Assembly (NCBI RefSeq): GCF_902859805.1
Contig: NZ_CADIKC010000006.1
Location: 124,001-188,000 of the forward strand
Length of the DNA stretch: 64,000 nucleotides
DNA from: Paraburkholderia sediminicola
GTDB taxonomy: Bacteria; Pseudomonadota; Gammaproteobacteria; Burkholderiales; Burkholderiaceae
Direction of reading: 5' to 3'
In this document: positions 7,937 through 16,441 of the stretch, piece after piece
Numbering within the stretch: the stretch's first letter is position 1
How the letters are laid out: the number at the start of each line of letters is the position of its first letter
Notes under the pieces: generated by a model
Told to the model about the DNA's origin: nothing
What the model saw: the letters and a program-made list of their open reading frames with translations, nothing else
The model's database searches: none
Position numbers and translations under genes: made by a program

Positions 7937-9577
7937 ATGATGAAAGTGCTGACAGGCGGTAAAGGTGGGCGTTGGCTGGCAGTCACAGCCACGGCGTTAG
8001 TGGCCGTGACATGGTGTGCACCGGCGCCGGCCGTGCAGCAGGGCGCCTCTACTTCTCATGCCCCCCACAACAAACATCGCGCGCCGTCTGCCGCGTCTGC
8101 CGTCTCCGTGGCCGACGAGGACATCCTCGACGCCGACGACGCCCGTTTCTTCCTGACGCGCGTCGGCTTTGCGCCCGATAGTGGCGAGGTCGCCCAATAC
8201 GTTGGCCTCACACGCGAGCAGGCGGTGGACAAGGTGCTCGCGACAACCCGGACCGAATCTGTCACGCCGCTGCCGGACTGGGTGCTCGAACCTATCCCGA
8301 CGCGCGACATTCGCAAGACATGGACGGACGATCAACGTCGCGACGAGCAGCGGCTGCGCGGCCAGCGTTACGAACTATTACGCGCGTGGTGGGTGCGCGA
8401 GATGCTGGCAACGCCGTCGCCGCTGACCGAGCGCATGACGCTCTTCTGGCACAACCACTTCACCTCCGGCCAGGACAAGGTCCAGTATCCGCAGCAGATG
8501 GCGCAGCAGAACATGCTGTTGCGCCGTGACGCGCTCGGCAACTTCGGCGAACTGTTGCACGACGTCGCGAAAGATCCGGCGATGCTGCAATACCTCGATG
8601 GCGCGAGCAATCGCAAGGGCAAGCCCAACGAAAACTTCGCGCGTGAAGTGATGGAGCTGTTCACGCTGGGCGAAGGGCACTACTCGCAGCGCGACGTGTC
8701 GGAAGCTGCGCGTGCCTACACGGGGTGGAGCCTCGACCCCGATACCCAGGCATACGTGTGGCAGGCCAGGCAGCACGACGATGGCAACAAGACCGTGCTC
8801 GGTCAAACCGGACCGTTCGACGGCGACCAGGTGCTCGACATCCTGCTCGCCCGGCCGGAAACCGCGACCTTCGTCACGACCAAGCTGTGGCGCGAGTTCG
8901 TCTCCGATACGCCGGACCCCGCTCGCATCGCACCGATCGCCGCGCAGTTCCGCGCGAGTCACTACGATATCAAGGTCGCGCTGCGCGGCCTTTTCATGAG
9001 CGACGCGTTCTGGGACGACGGCGATCGCGGCGTCCTCGTGAAATCGCCGGTGGAATTCGTGGTCGGGACACTGCGTGCGTTCGATATCGGCTACGACAAC
9101 ACGGCGCCGTTTGCCGCGCAGATCCGCAACCTCGGCGAGAACCTGTTCTACCCGCCGAACGTCAAAGGATGGCCGGGCGGGACGATTTGGATCAATAGTT
9201 CGACGCTGCTGGCGCGCAAGCAATTCGTCGAGCAACTGTTTCGCGCGACTGAAGCCGCCCGTCCGCAGCGCATGAACAATCCGGTGGGTGCGAAGATCGC
9301 GGCGAGCGGTGCATCGGGCAATATGCAGACGAGTCCGCCAATGCAGCGCGCGATGGCGCGTGTTGGCCCGGCTAGCCAGGGTGGCGTACGCTTTGATATC
9401 GACACGTGGCTTGCGCATTACAACGCCGCGCCGACGGCGAAGCCGGGGCTGTCGGCGGAGCTTCAGTTGCAGCACGCGGTCTTGCCGCTTACGCCGGTCG
9501 ACGCGATCGAAACCGATTCGACCGCCAGCGCTTATCTGGAGGCGTTGCTGATGGACCCGGCTTATCAATTGAAGTGA
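7937..9577 (+). CDS. DUF1800 family secreted protein
   Basis: A 546-residue exported protein of the DUF1800 family, whose biochemical role is not established to my knowledge. A signal peptide covers about residues 1-33 (MMKVLTGGKGGRW then a hydrophobic core). Family hallmarks: ARFFLTRVGFAPDSGEV near the mature N-terminus, MTLFWHNHFTS, NENFAREVMELFTLGEGHYS, KLWREFVSD, and NLFYPPNVKGWPGG near the end. The last part (about 445-500) is less conserved and Met/Ala/Pro-rich. The DUF1501 gene follows 135 bases later, the usual companion of this family, and both products are predicted to be exported. ATG codons at 7937 and 7940 are both possible starts. Confidence 0.9.
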   Translation: MMKVLTGGKGGRWLAVTATALVAVTWCAPAPAVQQGASTSHAPHNKHRAPSAASAVSVADEDILDADDARFFLTRVGFAPDSGEVAQYVGLTREQAVDKVLATTRTESVTPLPDWVLEPIPTRDIRKTWTDDQRRDEQRLRGQRYELLRAWWVREMLATPSPLTERMTLFWHNHFTSGQDKVQYPQQMAQQNMLLRRDALGNFGELLHDVAKDPAMLQYLDGASNRKGKPNENFAREVMELFTLGEGHYSQRDVSEAARAYTGWSLDPDTQAYVWQARQHDDGNKTVLGQTGPFDGDQVLDILLARPETATFVTTKLWREFVSDTPDPARIAPIAAQFRASHYDIKVALRGLFMSDAFWDDGDRGVLVKSPVEFVVGTLRAFDIGYDNTAPFAAQIRNLGENLFYPPNVKGWPGGTIWINSSTLLARKQFVEQLFRATEAARPQRMNNPVGAKIAASGASGNMQTSPPMQRAMARVGPASQGGVRFDIDTWLAHYNAAPTAKPGLSAELQLQHAVLPLTPVDAIETDSTASAYLEALLMDPAYQLK

Positions 9578-9594
9578 GGAAGTGAGGAAGTGAG
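9571..9594 (+). repeat. Tandem 8-bp repeat across the DUF1800 stop codon
   Basis: Three exact, contiguous copies of GAAGTGAG. The first contains the TGA stop of the DUF1800 gene. Slippage here would not alter the protein, because the stop lies in the first unit. Confidence 0.85.
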
Positions 9595-9712
9595 CAGTGC
9601 GGACAGGCGACGGAATTGAGCCGCTCAACCGTATAACGCCGATGAGCAGCGCAAATGAACGATCCGTCGACGGCGGCCAGACACGCGCCATGACAATCGA
9701 ACGAGGTGCAGG

Positions 9713-10930
9713 ATGAAACGACGCAGCTTTCTCTCGATGGGCGCAGCCGCCGGCGCGACGCTTTGGTTGCCACGCGCGTTCGGTGCGCAGGCGGCAGAAG
9801 TGGGCGGCGCTACGAATCGAGGCTACGGCAACCTGCTGATCCTCGTCGAACTGAAGGGCGGCAACGACGGTTTGAATACCGTGATTCCGTTTGCCGATCC
9901 CACTTACTATCAACTGCGGAAAAACATCGGCATCAAACGCGAGCAGGCGATCCAGCTCGACGAGCGCACCGCGCTGCATCCATCGTTGCAGCCGCTGATG
10001 CCGCTTTGGCAGAGCCAGCAACTGGCGATCGTTCAAGGCGTCAGCTACGCGCAGCCCAATCTCTCGCATTTCCGCTCGATCGAGATCTGGGACACCGCCT
10101 CGCGTTCGGATCAATATCTGCGCGAGGGCTGGCTCACACGTGCGTTCGCGCAGGCGCCGGTGCCAGCCGGTTTTGCCGCCGACGGCGTGGTGATCGGCAG
10201 CGCCGAAATGGGACCGCTCGCCAACGGCGCACGCGCGATCGCGCTGGTCAATCCGGCGCAGTTCGTCAAGGCTTCGCGCCTCGTCACGCCGGTGTCGCTG
10301 CACGAGCGCAATCCGGAATTGGCGCACATTCTCGACGTCGAGAACGACATCGTGAAAGCCGCCGATCGTCTACGTCCCACGCAAGGTCAGGCGCAATTGA
10401 AGACGGTGTTTCCCGGCGGCGCATTCGGCGGTTCGATCAAGACGGCGATGCAGGTGCTCGCGGCTGGAAACACCCCGCAAGGACAGCCGAAGAGCGGGCA
10501 GGGTGTCGCGGTGATCCGTTTGACGCTGAACGGTTTCGATACGCACCAGAATCAGCCGGGCCAACAGGCGGCGCTGCTCAAGCAACTGGCCGATGGGTTT
10601 GCGTCGATGAAGTCGGCGCTGGTGGAACTCGGCCGTTGGAACGAGACGCTGGTGATGACCTATGCCGAGTTCGGCCGGCGCCCGCGCGAGAATCAAAGCA
10701 ACGGCACCGATCACGGCACCGTGGCGCCGCATTTCGTCATGGGCGGGCGAGTGCGGGGCGGTTTGTACGGTGTGCCGCCGACGCTCGCGCGGCTCGACGG
10801 CAATGGCAACTTGCCGGTCGGCGTCGATTTTCAGCAACTCTACGCGACCGTGCTCGGGCCGTGGTGGGGGCTCGACGCGTCAGCGATCCTGCAGCAGCGG
10901 TTCGAGCCGCTGCCGCTACTACGCGTCTGA
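9713..10930 (+). CDS. DUF1501 family protein with Tat signal
   Basis: A 405-residue protein of the DUF1501 family, a group related by fold to alkaline phosphatase/sulfatase-like enzymes but without an assigned reaction that I know of. The N-terminus KRRSFLSMGAAAGATLWLPRAFGA is a Tat-type signal with the twin arginine at residues 3-4. Family signatures: ILVELKGGNDGLNTVIPF, LHPSLQPLMPLW, VQGVSYAQPNLSHFRSIEIWDTA, LNGFDTHQNQ, MTYAEFGRRPREN and GTDHGTVAPHFVMGG. Tat export suggests folding, perhaps with a metal, before export. GAGGTGCAGG lies directly upstream of the ATG. It is very likely co-transcribed with the DUF1800 gene. Confidence 0.92.
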   Translation: MKRRSFLSMGAAAGATLWLPRAFGAQAAEVGGATNRGYGNLLILVELKGGNDGLNTVIPFADPTYYQLRKNIGIKREQAIQLDERTALHPSLQPLMPLWQSQQLAIVQGVSYAQPNLSHFRSIEIWDTASRSDQYLREGWLTRAFAQAPVPAGFAADGVVIGSAEMGPLANGARAIALVNPAQFVKASRLVTPVSLHERNPELAHILDVENDIVKAADRLRPTQGQAQLKTVFPGGAFGGSIKTAMQVLAAGNTPQGQPKSGQGVAVIRLTLNGFDTHQNQPGQQAALLKQLADGFASMKSALVELGRWNETLVMTYAEFGRRPRENQSNGTDHGTVAPHFVMGGRVRGGLYGVPPTLARLDGNGNLPVGVDFQQLYATVLGPWWGLDASAILQQRFEPLPLLRV

Positions 10931-10983
10931 TGATGGACGGCGTTGGCTGATTAGCATGAGCTGGCGGCCGTTGGGTCTGCCGC

Positions 10984-11808
10984 TTACTTCGCGCGCCACG
11001 CGATCCAGAGTTTGCGGATGGGCGTCAACGCAATGCGCTGATGCAGCACGTGATAGCCGTCACGTTCGATTTCATCCAGCAGCGCCAGGGCGAGCGCTGC
11101 CTGCGCCACGAGCGTGCGCTGCGAGCGGCGCTCATTCGCGGGCATGGCGGCGAGCGCTGCTTGCAACGCGTCGCGCGCGCGCTTGGTCTCGAAGCGCATC
11201 AGCTCGGTAAACGCATCGGAATATTTGCGATTGATCAGATCCGCAGCGGTGACGTTAAAGCGCTGCATTTCATCGATCGGAATATAGATGCGGCCGTGGC
11301 GCGCATCGTTGCCGGTTTCGGCGACGAACTGCGCAAGCTGCAGCGCCTCGCCGAGCGGCGCGGACCAGTTCGACGCCTGCGCGCTGTCTTTCGCCGTAGC
11401 ACGCGCGACAAGCGACGCGAAGGTGCCGCCGACGCCTTGCACATAACGCCGCAGATTTGGGTAGTCGAGATAGCGCGCCTGGTCGAGGTCCATTTCGAAG
11501 CCGGCGAGCAAGGCCTGCAGCTCGGGATATTCGGCCTGCACGTCAGGCAGATAAGCCGCCAGCGCCTTGGAAACCGGATGCGACGGTGAGCCCGACGCCA
11601 GCGCGGCGAGCTCGTTTTGCCACCATGCGAGTTTGGTGCGGCCGATGGCCGGATCGCTGGTTTCCTTAACGGTTTCCTCGAACTCGCGACGCAGCGCGAA
11701 CAGCGCGGTCAGGAGCGGTTGGCTTGCCGCGGGCGCTTGCCGAAGCGCATAGTAAGTGCTCGATCCGGGCGGCGCCGCTTTCTGCTGGCAGTATTCGTCG
11801 AAATTCAC
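10984..11808 (-). CDS. Squalene/phytoene synthase-like protein, probably non-catalytic
   Basis: A 274-residue all-helical protein of the trans-isoprenyl diphosphate synthase (squalene/phytoene synthase) fold. The GTG at 11808 (VNFDEYCQQKAAPPGSSTYYALR) is preferred over the ATG at 11931, whose extra 41 residues are not family-like and overlap the tRNA-Leu promoter region. In catalytic members two Asp-rich motifs bind Mg-diphosphate. Here the first is LRREFEETVKETSD, without the DDxxD pattern, and the second is FVAETGNDARHGRIYIP, where the usual R-D before G is A-E. The pattern (FALRREFEE, IGRTKLAWW, a following HPV, and an ending like IWIAWR) recalls the NDUFAF6 complex I assembly factor group. 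No hpn or crt genes lie nearby. It is convergent with DUF1501. Confidence 0.85.
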   Translation of the reverse strand: MNFDEYCQQKAAPPGSSTYYALRQAPAASQPLLTALFALRREFEETVKETSDPAIGRTKLAWWQNELAALASGSPSHPVSKALAAYLPDVQAEYPELQALLAGFEMDLDQARYLDYPNLRRYVQGVGGTFASLVARATAKDSAQASNWSAPLGEALQLAQFVAETGNDARHGRIYIPIDEMQRFNVTAADLINRKYSDAFTELMRFETKRARDALQAALAAMPANERRSQRTLVAQAALALALLDEIERDGYHVLHQRIALTPIRKLWIAWRAK

Positions 11809-11913
11809 GGGATAGGAATGTGGGGAAGGGCAGGCAAACAGGGGGCACGTCGTGCGTGCGTTTAGCCAAAAATTGTAGCATCGACGCCTTGCGGGCCGAT
11901 GCACGAGCAAATG

Positions 11914-11942
11914 CAGACAAGTGCGAATCAATCGGTTAGAAT
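11914..11942 (+). promoter_or_regulatory. Probable promoter of tRNA-Leu
   Basis: CAGACA at 11914-11919 and TAGAAT at 11937-11942 with 17 bases between them, matching the sigma-70 boxes at 4 of 6 and 5 of 6 positions. Transcription would start about 80 bases before the tRNA. Confidence 0.5.
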
Positions 11943-12028
11943 CTCGCGCTTACGCTTTCGGGCGCGGGTTTTAACGCGGCCGTGGGCATGCAGGACATCG
12001 GGCAGAACGCACAGCGCTTTGCCCGGCT

Positions 12029-12115
12029 GCGAGGGTGGCGAAATTGGTAGACGCACCAGGTTTAGGTCCTGACGCCCGCAAGGGTGTAGGGGTTCGAGTC
12101 CCCTCCCTCGCACCA
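12029..12115 (+). tRNA. tRNA-Leu (anticodon UAG)
   Basis: An 87-base gene with encoded CCA. The acceptor arm GCGAGGG pairs with CCCTCGC. There is a standard D arm, the anticodon loop TTTAGGT with TAG at positions 34-36, a long variable arm as expected for Leu, and a T loop GTTCGAGTC. The last pair of the anticodon stem (C27 with A43) is a mismatch. Confidence 0.97.
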
Positions 12116-12132
12116 ACAAATATGTAGCAGAG

Positions 12133-12170
12133 AACCCCGTTAAGTCTTTGGACTGACGGGGTTTTTTGTT
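12133..12170 (+). terminator. Intrinsic terminator after tRNA-Leu
   Basis: The stem AACCCCGT pairs with ACGGGGTT, extended inwards by AGTC/GACT, and is followed by a T-rich run. It lies 17 bases after the tRNA CCA end. Confidence 0.9.
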
Positions 12171-12224
12171 TTTCGTGTGATTTGACGCCAGGCCCGGCGC
12201 CTGGCTTCGCGTGCCCCGCCGCGC

Positions 12225-12518
12225 TCAGGCGTCCGGTGCCGGTGATTGCGATTCGGCTTGTGTGCCTGGCAACTCGGCTTGCACGGCGCCTTCGAGAAAG
12301 CGGCGGGTCGATTCGAACGCCTGCAGCATCGGATCGGGCCACGGCGTTTGCAGCATGACCGCCTGGTGGTTTTCGAATGCCGACGACAACAGTTTTGCCA
12401 GCTCGGGCGAGCGCAGATGACGCAGCACCACGCTGACAGCGATCGCCGTCGCCTGGCTCGCGCCGGCGGTTTGAAGTTCTGATGCGGTGAGGGCCGCTAC
12501 CTGTTTGTTGATGTCCAC
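12225..12518 (-). CDS. Small conserved hypothetical protein
   Basis: A 97-residue, probably cytosolic, mostly helical protein starting at a GTG (12518) with GGGAAG five bases upstream. I recognise no domain. The N-terminal half, with SQATAIAVSVVLRHLRSPELAKLL, looks like a packed helical bundle; the last 20 residues are Pro/Gln/Ala-rich and probably disordered. It lies convergent to the tRNA-Leu terminator, with a long non-coding stretch upstream. The good ribosome-binding site and codon bias support a real gene; the function is unknown. Confidence 0.75.
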   Translation of the reverse strand: MDINKQVAALTASELQTAGASQATAIAVSVVLRHLRSPELAKLLSSAFENHQAVMLQTPWPDPMLQAFESTRRFLEGAVQAELPGTQAESQSPAPDA

Positions 12519-12815
12519 TGAAGCTTCCCTGGATGAAATGGGGGTGACTGACGACCTGGCGGCCGACCCCGAATTTTGACATGGTTGGCGGGTTGCCGCG
12601 AACGCGGCTGCCGCGCCGGGGCTACCGTGTTCGAAGCGTGACGATGGTTTTCAACGTAGTCAGGCTATCAAGCAATATGGAGTCGGACACCGCTGCTGGA
12701 TCTGTCCAGGTAATCGATGTGCCTACCGAGCTGCGCTTGGGATCAGGCGGTATCCGTTGTCACTCAGATTGCGCAGATTGCTAATACACGCTTGCCCTCA
12801 TGCCAATCCGCCCTC

Positions 12816-12825
12816 GGATTAATCC
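12816..12825. promoter_or_regulatory. Palindromic operator candidate, distal copy
   Basis: Perfect 10-bp palindrome GGATTAATCC, 209 bases upstream of the DUF2339 start codon. The match with the second copy extends to CTC on its left. Operator function is inferred from the exact repetition in one intergenic region. Confidence 0.4.
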
Positions 12826-12976
12826 AAGGAGAACGAGTAGCGCAAAGTCTGAGAAAACCGATATGCATCAGCAACTAGGCATGACGATCCAACTGCGCTC
12901 GCTCGATGGCTCGAAAGCGCGCTTTACGTGGTATTCTGCGCGCCGATTTTCACCGTATGGCTGACACGGTATTCTC

Positions 12977-12986
12977 GGATTAATCC
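12977..12986. promoter_or_regulatory. Palindromic operator candidate, proximal copy
   Basis: Second perfect GGATTAATCC, 48 bases before the DUF2339 start codon. The centres of the two copies are 161 bases apart, a spacing that could allow looping by a dimer pair. Confidence 0.4.
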
Positions 12987-13033
12987 GGGCGACAAATGGA
13001 TCTCGCAACAGAAGACAATAAAAGAGGGATGCG

Positions 13034-16000
13034 ATGAGCGTGATATTTGCCGTGATCGGCGTGGTGGTCGGGATAATCGCCGCCGTGTCGAACGATTTTT
13101 CGATCGGCTTCGGCGCATTGGTGGGTGGGGTGGCCGGTGTTGCGATTGCGCGGTTGTTGCAAAAGAGGCGTGTGGGCGTCTCCAACGAATCTGTGTCCAG
13201 GCCGGCTGCGGCCGATAACTTGAGCCCTCCTGGCAGCCCATCTGGCACATTGGCCGCGCGCGTCGAGCAACTTGAACGCGAGATCGTCGCTCTGCGCGGC
13301 GAGATCCACGAATTGCGAGCCAGCGTCACGGGCGCATCGGCTAAGGAAAGCGTGGATGGCGAGCCTACGGCGCTCAAACTGCGTCCGGCCAACGTTATGC
13401 CGCGTCCTTACGCGATGCCGCCTGCGACGGAGCAGAAGCCGCATCCCGAGTCTGAGGCAATGCAGGGTCAACCAGCCGTCGTCCCCCCGACGGCGAGCGC
13501 TACTTCGGTCACGCCGCCGATGTCGGCCGGCATGTCTGAATCGAGCACCCCGGGCGCATCGAGCACGCTGAAGGCTCACCTACCCAACCCGACAACCTTG
13601 TCGCCGTCCGCCGGACCCGCGCTTTCCACCGAACAACTGCCGACGCAAGCCCCGCCCGCACCGCCGCCCGGTCCCAATCTCGCTGAACGCCTCTTCAAAA
13701 GTGGCCGTGACTGGCTATTCGGCGGCAACACGGTCGTACGGGTCGGCATCATCGTGCTGTTCTTCGGCATTGCGTTCCTGCTCAAGTACGCAGCCGACAA
13801 CAGCCTGCTGCCGATCGAATTCCGCCTCGCCGGCGTTGCGCTTGCCGCAACCGTCCTGATCGGACTCGGCTGGCGCATCGGCGAGCGCCGCGGCGCGTAC
13901 GGGCTGATCCTGCAGGGTGGCGGCGTCGGCGTGCTCTATCTGACCGTGTTCGCCGCAACCAGGCTCTACCATCTGCTACCGGCAGGCGCAGCCTTGCCGT
14001 TGATGATCGCGATCTGTGGCTTGAGCGCGTTTCTGGCGGTGCGGCAGAACGCGTCGTCGCTGGCCTTCATGGGGAGCGCGGGCGGCTTCCTCGCGCCGGT
14101 GCTCCTGTCAACGGGCGGCGGTAATCACGTGATGCTGTTCAGCTACTACGCGCTGCTCAACGCGGGCATCTTCGCGATTGCGTGGTTCAAGGCGTGGCGG
14201 CCTCTCAATCTGCTCGGCTTCGTGTTCACGTTTTCGATCGGCGCCGCGTGGGGCGTGACGGCTTACCGGCCCGAGCTGCTTGCCAGCACCGAACCGTTCC
14301 TTATCCTGTTCTTCCTGATGTATGTCGGCATCGCGTTGCTCTATGCGGTGCGCCGCGAGGTCGCGCTCAAGCATTACGTCGACGGCACGCTGGTGTTCGG
14401 CACGCCGCTCGTCGCGATCGGCCTGCAAGCGGCGCTGATGAAAGGCACCGAATTCGGTCTCGCGTGGAGCGCGGTGGCGCTGGCCGCGTTCTACCTCGCG
14501 ATCGCGGGCTGGCTGGCGCGGCGGCGCGCGCACCTCGGCATGATGTTCGAAGCCATGCTCGCGCTGGCCGTGATCTTCGCCACGCTCGCCGTCCCGCTCG
14601 CGTTCACCGGACCGACCACGAGCGCGACCTGGGCAATCGAAGGCGCCGCGATCACCTGGCTCGCGGTGCGTCAGCGGCGTCTGATCGCGTTCGGCTTCGG
14701 CTTGCTGATGCAACTGGGCGCCGCGGGTGCGTATGTGGTCGGCACGCTCGCACAGATCGACGCCGTGCATGCCTGGCCGGTGCTCAACGGCGCGTACATC
14801 GCGAGTGTGCTGATCGCGGTCGCGGGGATCTTCACGGGATGGCGGTTGCATGGGCGCAGCGAGGCGGGCGCGTGGCACGTATGGATGCCGCAGATCGGCC
14901 TTGTTGCCGGCGTGTGGGGATTGTCGTGGTGGATACTCGGCGGTCTAAGCGAAATCAACACGTACGTGCAAGCGCACCTTGCGTATGACCGCGATCGTTG
15001 CGACGTTGCCGTCGTCGCGCTGTTCGCCGTTCTGACAGCGTGGCTCGCCCACGGCGCGCGCCGCAGGCTGCGTTGGCCGCTCGCCGAACTGCCGGCGCTG
15101 GCGCTCGTGCCGGTTCTCGCTCTGTTGACCTTGAGTCTGTTCATGTTGAGCATGGCGCCGGTCAGCGGTTACGGTTGGCTGGTTTGCGCGGTCGCCGCCG
15201 CGTCCACCTACTTGCTGCTGTGGCGTCAGCAACGCGATGTCGGCGATCGTGTGCTTGCGCCGCTTCATACACTGATGTTCTGGACCGCCGGCGCGCTCGT
15301 CGCGCTCGAAGGCTATTGGGGCTTGCGCGCCTACGTGCCGGAAGGCGCATGGAGCTGGAGCGCGTGGGCTTATGGCTTCGGCATTCTGCTGCTGTTGGTG
15401 GCCGGCGTCGGGCATCGTTTGCGCTGGCCGGTCGCGCGCTTCGTAACGGCCTATCAGGTGTGGGCAGCGGCGCCGCTCGCCGCCTTGCTGTGGGCATGGA
15501 GCATCGCAAGCGTCACGAGCGACGGCAGCGCCGCGCCGCTCTTCTGGCTGCCGCTTCTCAATCCGCTGGATGTGGCGCAGATCCTCGCGTTCATTGCCTG
15601 CGCCGTGTGGCTGCGGCGGCTGCGCGCACTCGGTGTGCACTGGCATCCGCGGGCTTTCGACTACGCGGTGCTCGCGACGCTGTTCCTATGGTTCAACGCA
15701 TTGCTGCTGCGCACGCTGCATCATCATTTCCATGCGGCGTACGATGTCGATGCGGTGCTGGCGTCGTTCAATTTTCAGCAGGTGTTTCTGGTTGGCTGGA
15801 GCGCGTTTGCATTTGCCGGGCTGTGGCTCGCGCGTCGCGACAGCATCGTGCGCTTGTGTGCGATCGCATCGACGCCGCTCGTGCTGGTGATGTGGGTGTG
15901 GACGTTCTATGCGAACCTGACACAGGACGGCGGCGCGTGGGCGCGCCTGCCGCTGCTTAATCCACTCGACCTGGTGCAGGCGGTGATTTTTGCGCTGGCT

Positions 16001-16441
16001 GCGTTGTGGCTCATGCGCATCAGCCGGCTGGGCGTGCCGGTCGGCGAGTACCGTGTGCCCTTGCAAGTGGCCGTCGGCGTGACCGGATTCATCTGGCTCA
16101 ACGCGATGCTGCTGCGCACGCTGCATCATTGGATCGGCGTGCCGTATCAGCTTGACGAGATGTCTCATTCGATGCTCGTGCAGGCTTCGGTATCGGTGTT
16201 CTGGACGGTCTGCGCATTGGCTATGATGATCTGGGCAACGCGCCGGGCGAGCCGGATATTCTGGTTCATTGGCGGCGGCTTGCTGGCGGTGACCGTCGTC
16301 AAGTTGTTCCTGTTCGATTTGTCGCATGTGACGGGTATCGAACGGATCGTGTCGTTCATCGGTATCGGTCTGATGCTGTTGCTGATAGGTTACTTCTCGC
16401 CTTTGCCGCCCAAAGCGGCAGTTCTGGAAACTGAGCAATGA
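13034..16441 (+). CDS. DUF2339 polytopic membrane protein
   Basis: An 1135-residue inner-membrane protein of the DUF2339 family, function unknown. The N-terminal hydrophobic hairpin (about 1-45) is followed by a short coiled coil (ARVEQLEREIVALRGEIHELRAS, about 76-98). A Pro/Ser/Thr-rich linker runs to about 210, then GNTVVRVGIIVLFFGIAFLLKYA and more than 20 predicted membrane segments to the end. Inside the C-terminal third is a duplication: LPLLNPLD at residues 839 and 972, and NA(L/M)LLRTLHH at 888 and 1023. The stop overlaps the next start (ATGA at 16438-16441), so it is translationally coupled to the DUF3999 gene. The pairing of these two families is one I know from other proteobacteria. 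Confidence 0.93.
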   Translation: MSVIFAVIGVVVGIIAAVSNDFSIGFGALVGGVAGVAIARLLQKRRVGVSNESVSRPAAADNLSPPGSPSGTLAARVEQLEREIVALRGEIHELRASVTGASAKESVDGEPTALKLRPANVMPRPYAMPPATEQKPHPESEAMQGQPAVVPPTASATSVTPPMSAGMSESSTPGASSTLKAHLPNPTTLSPSAGPALSTEQLPTQAPPAPPPGPNLAERLFKSGRDWLFGGNTVVRVGIIVLFFGIAFLLKYAADNSLLPIEFRLAGVALAATVLIGLGWRIGERRGAYGLILQGGGVGVLYLTVFAATRLYHLLPAGAALPLMIAICGLSAFLAVRQNASSLAFMGSAGGFLAPVLLSTGGGNHVMLFSYYALLNAGIFAIAWFKAWRPLNLLGFVFTFSIGAAWGVTAYRPELLASTEPFLILFFLMYVGIALLYAVRREVALKHYVDGTLVFGTPLVAIGLQAALMKGTEFGLAWSAVALAAFYLAIAGWLARRRAHLGMMFEAMLALAVIFATLAVPLAFTGPTTSATWAIEGAAITWLAVRQRRLIAFGFGLLMQLGAAGAYVVGTLAQIDAVHAWPVLNGAYIASVLIAVAGIFTGWRLHGRSEAGAWHVWMPQIGLVAGVWGLSWWILGGLSEINTYVQAHLAYDRDRCDVAVVALFAVLTAWLAHGARRRLRWPLAELPALALVPVLALLTLSLFMLSMAPVSGYGWLVCAVAAASTYLLLWRQQRDVGDRVLAPLHTLMFWTAGALVALEGYWGLRAYVPEGAWSWSAWAYGFGILLLLVAGVGHRLRWPVARFVTAYQVWAAAPLAALLWAWSIASVTSDGSAAPLFWLPLLNPLDVAQILAFIACAVWLRRLRALGVHWHPRAFDYAVLATLFLWFNALLLRTLHHHFHAAYDVDAVLASFNFQQVFLVGWSAFAFAGLWLARRDSIVRLCAIASTPLVLVMWVWTFYANLTQDGGAWARLPLLNPLDLVQAVIFALAALWLMRISRLGVPVGEYRVPLQVAVGVTGFIWLNAMLLRTLHHWIGVPYQLDEMSHSMLVQASVSVFWTVCALAMMIWATRRASRIFWFIGGGLLAVTVVKLFLFDLSHVTGIERIVSFIGIGLMLLLIGYFSPLPPKAAVLETEQ

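Larger units (their letters stand above)
12519..13033. other. 515-base intergenic region upstream of the DUF2339 gene
   Basis: No convincing coding frame. The short open frame at 12581-12784 lacks a ribosome-binding site and a recognisable protein. The region has lower GC than its surroundings and holds two copies of the perfect palindrome GGATTAATCC (12816-12825 and 12977-12986) within a shared 13-base CTCGGATTAATCC, probably protein-binding sites. Confidence 0.7.

Noticed and set aside
8378..10327. Antisense frame of 649 codons across the DUF1800 and DUF1501 genes
   Set aside because: It spans two unrelated plus-strand genes and their gap, with compositionally biased translation. It is a shadow.
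12581..12784. Possible 67-residue protein upstream of the DUF2339 gene
   Set aside because: No ribosome-binding site, no recognisable features, and the region looks regulatory.
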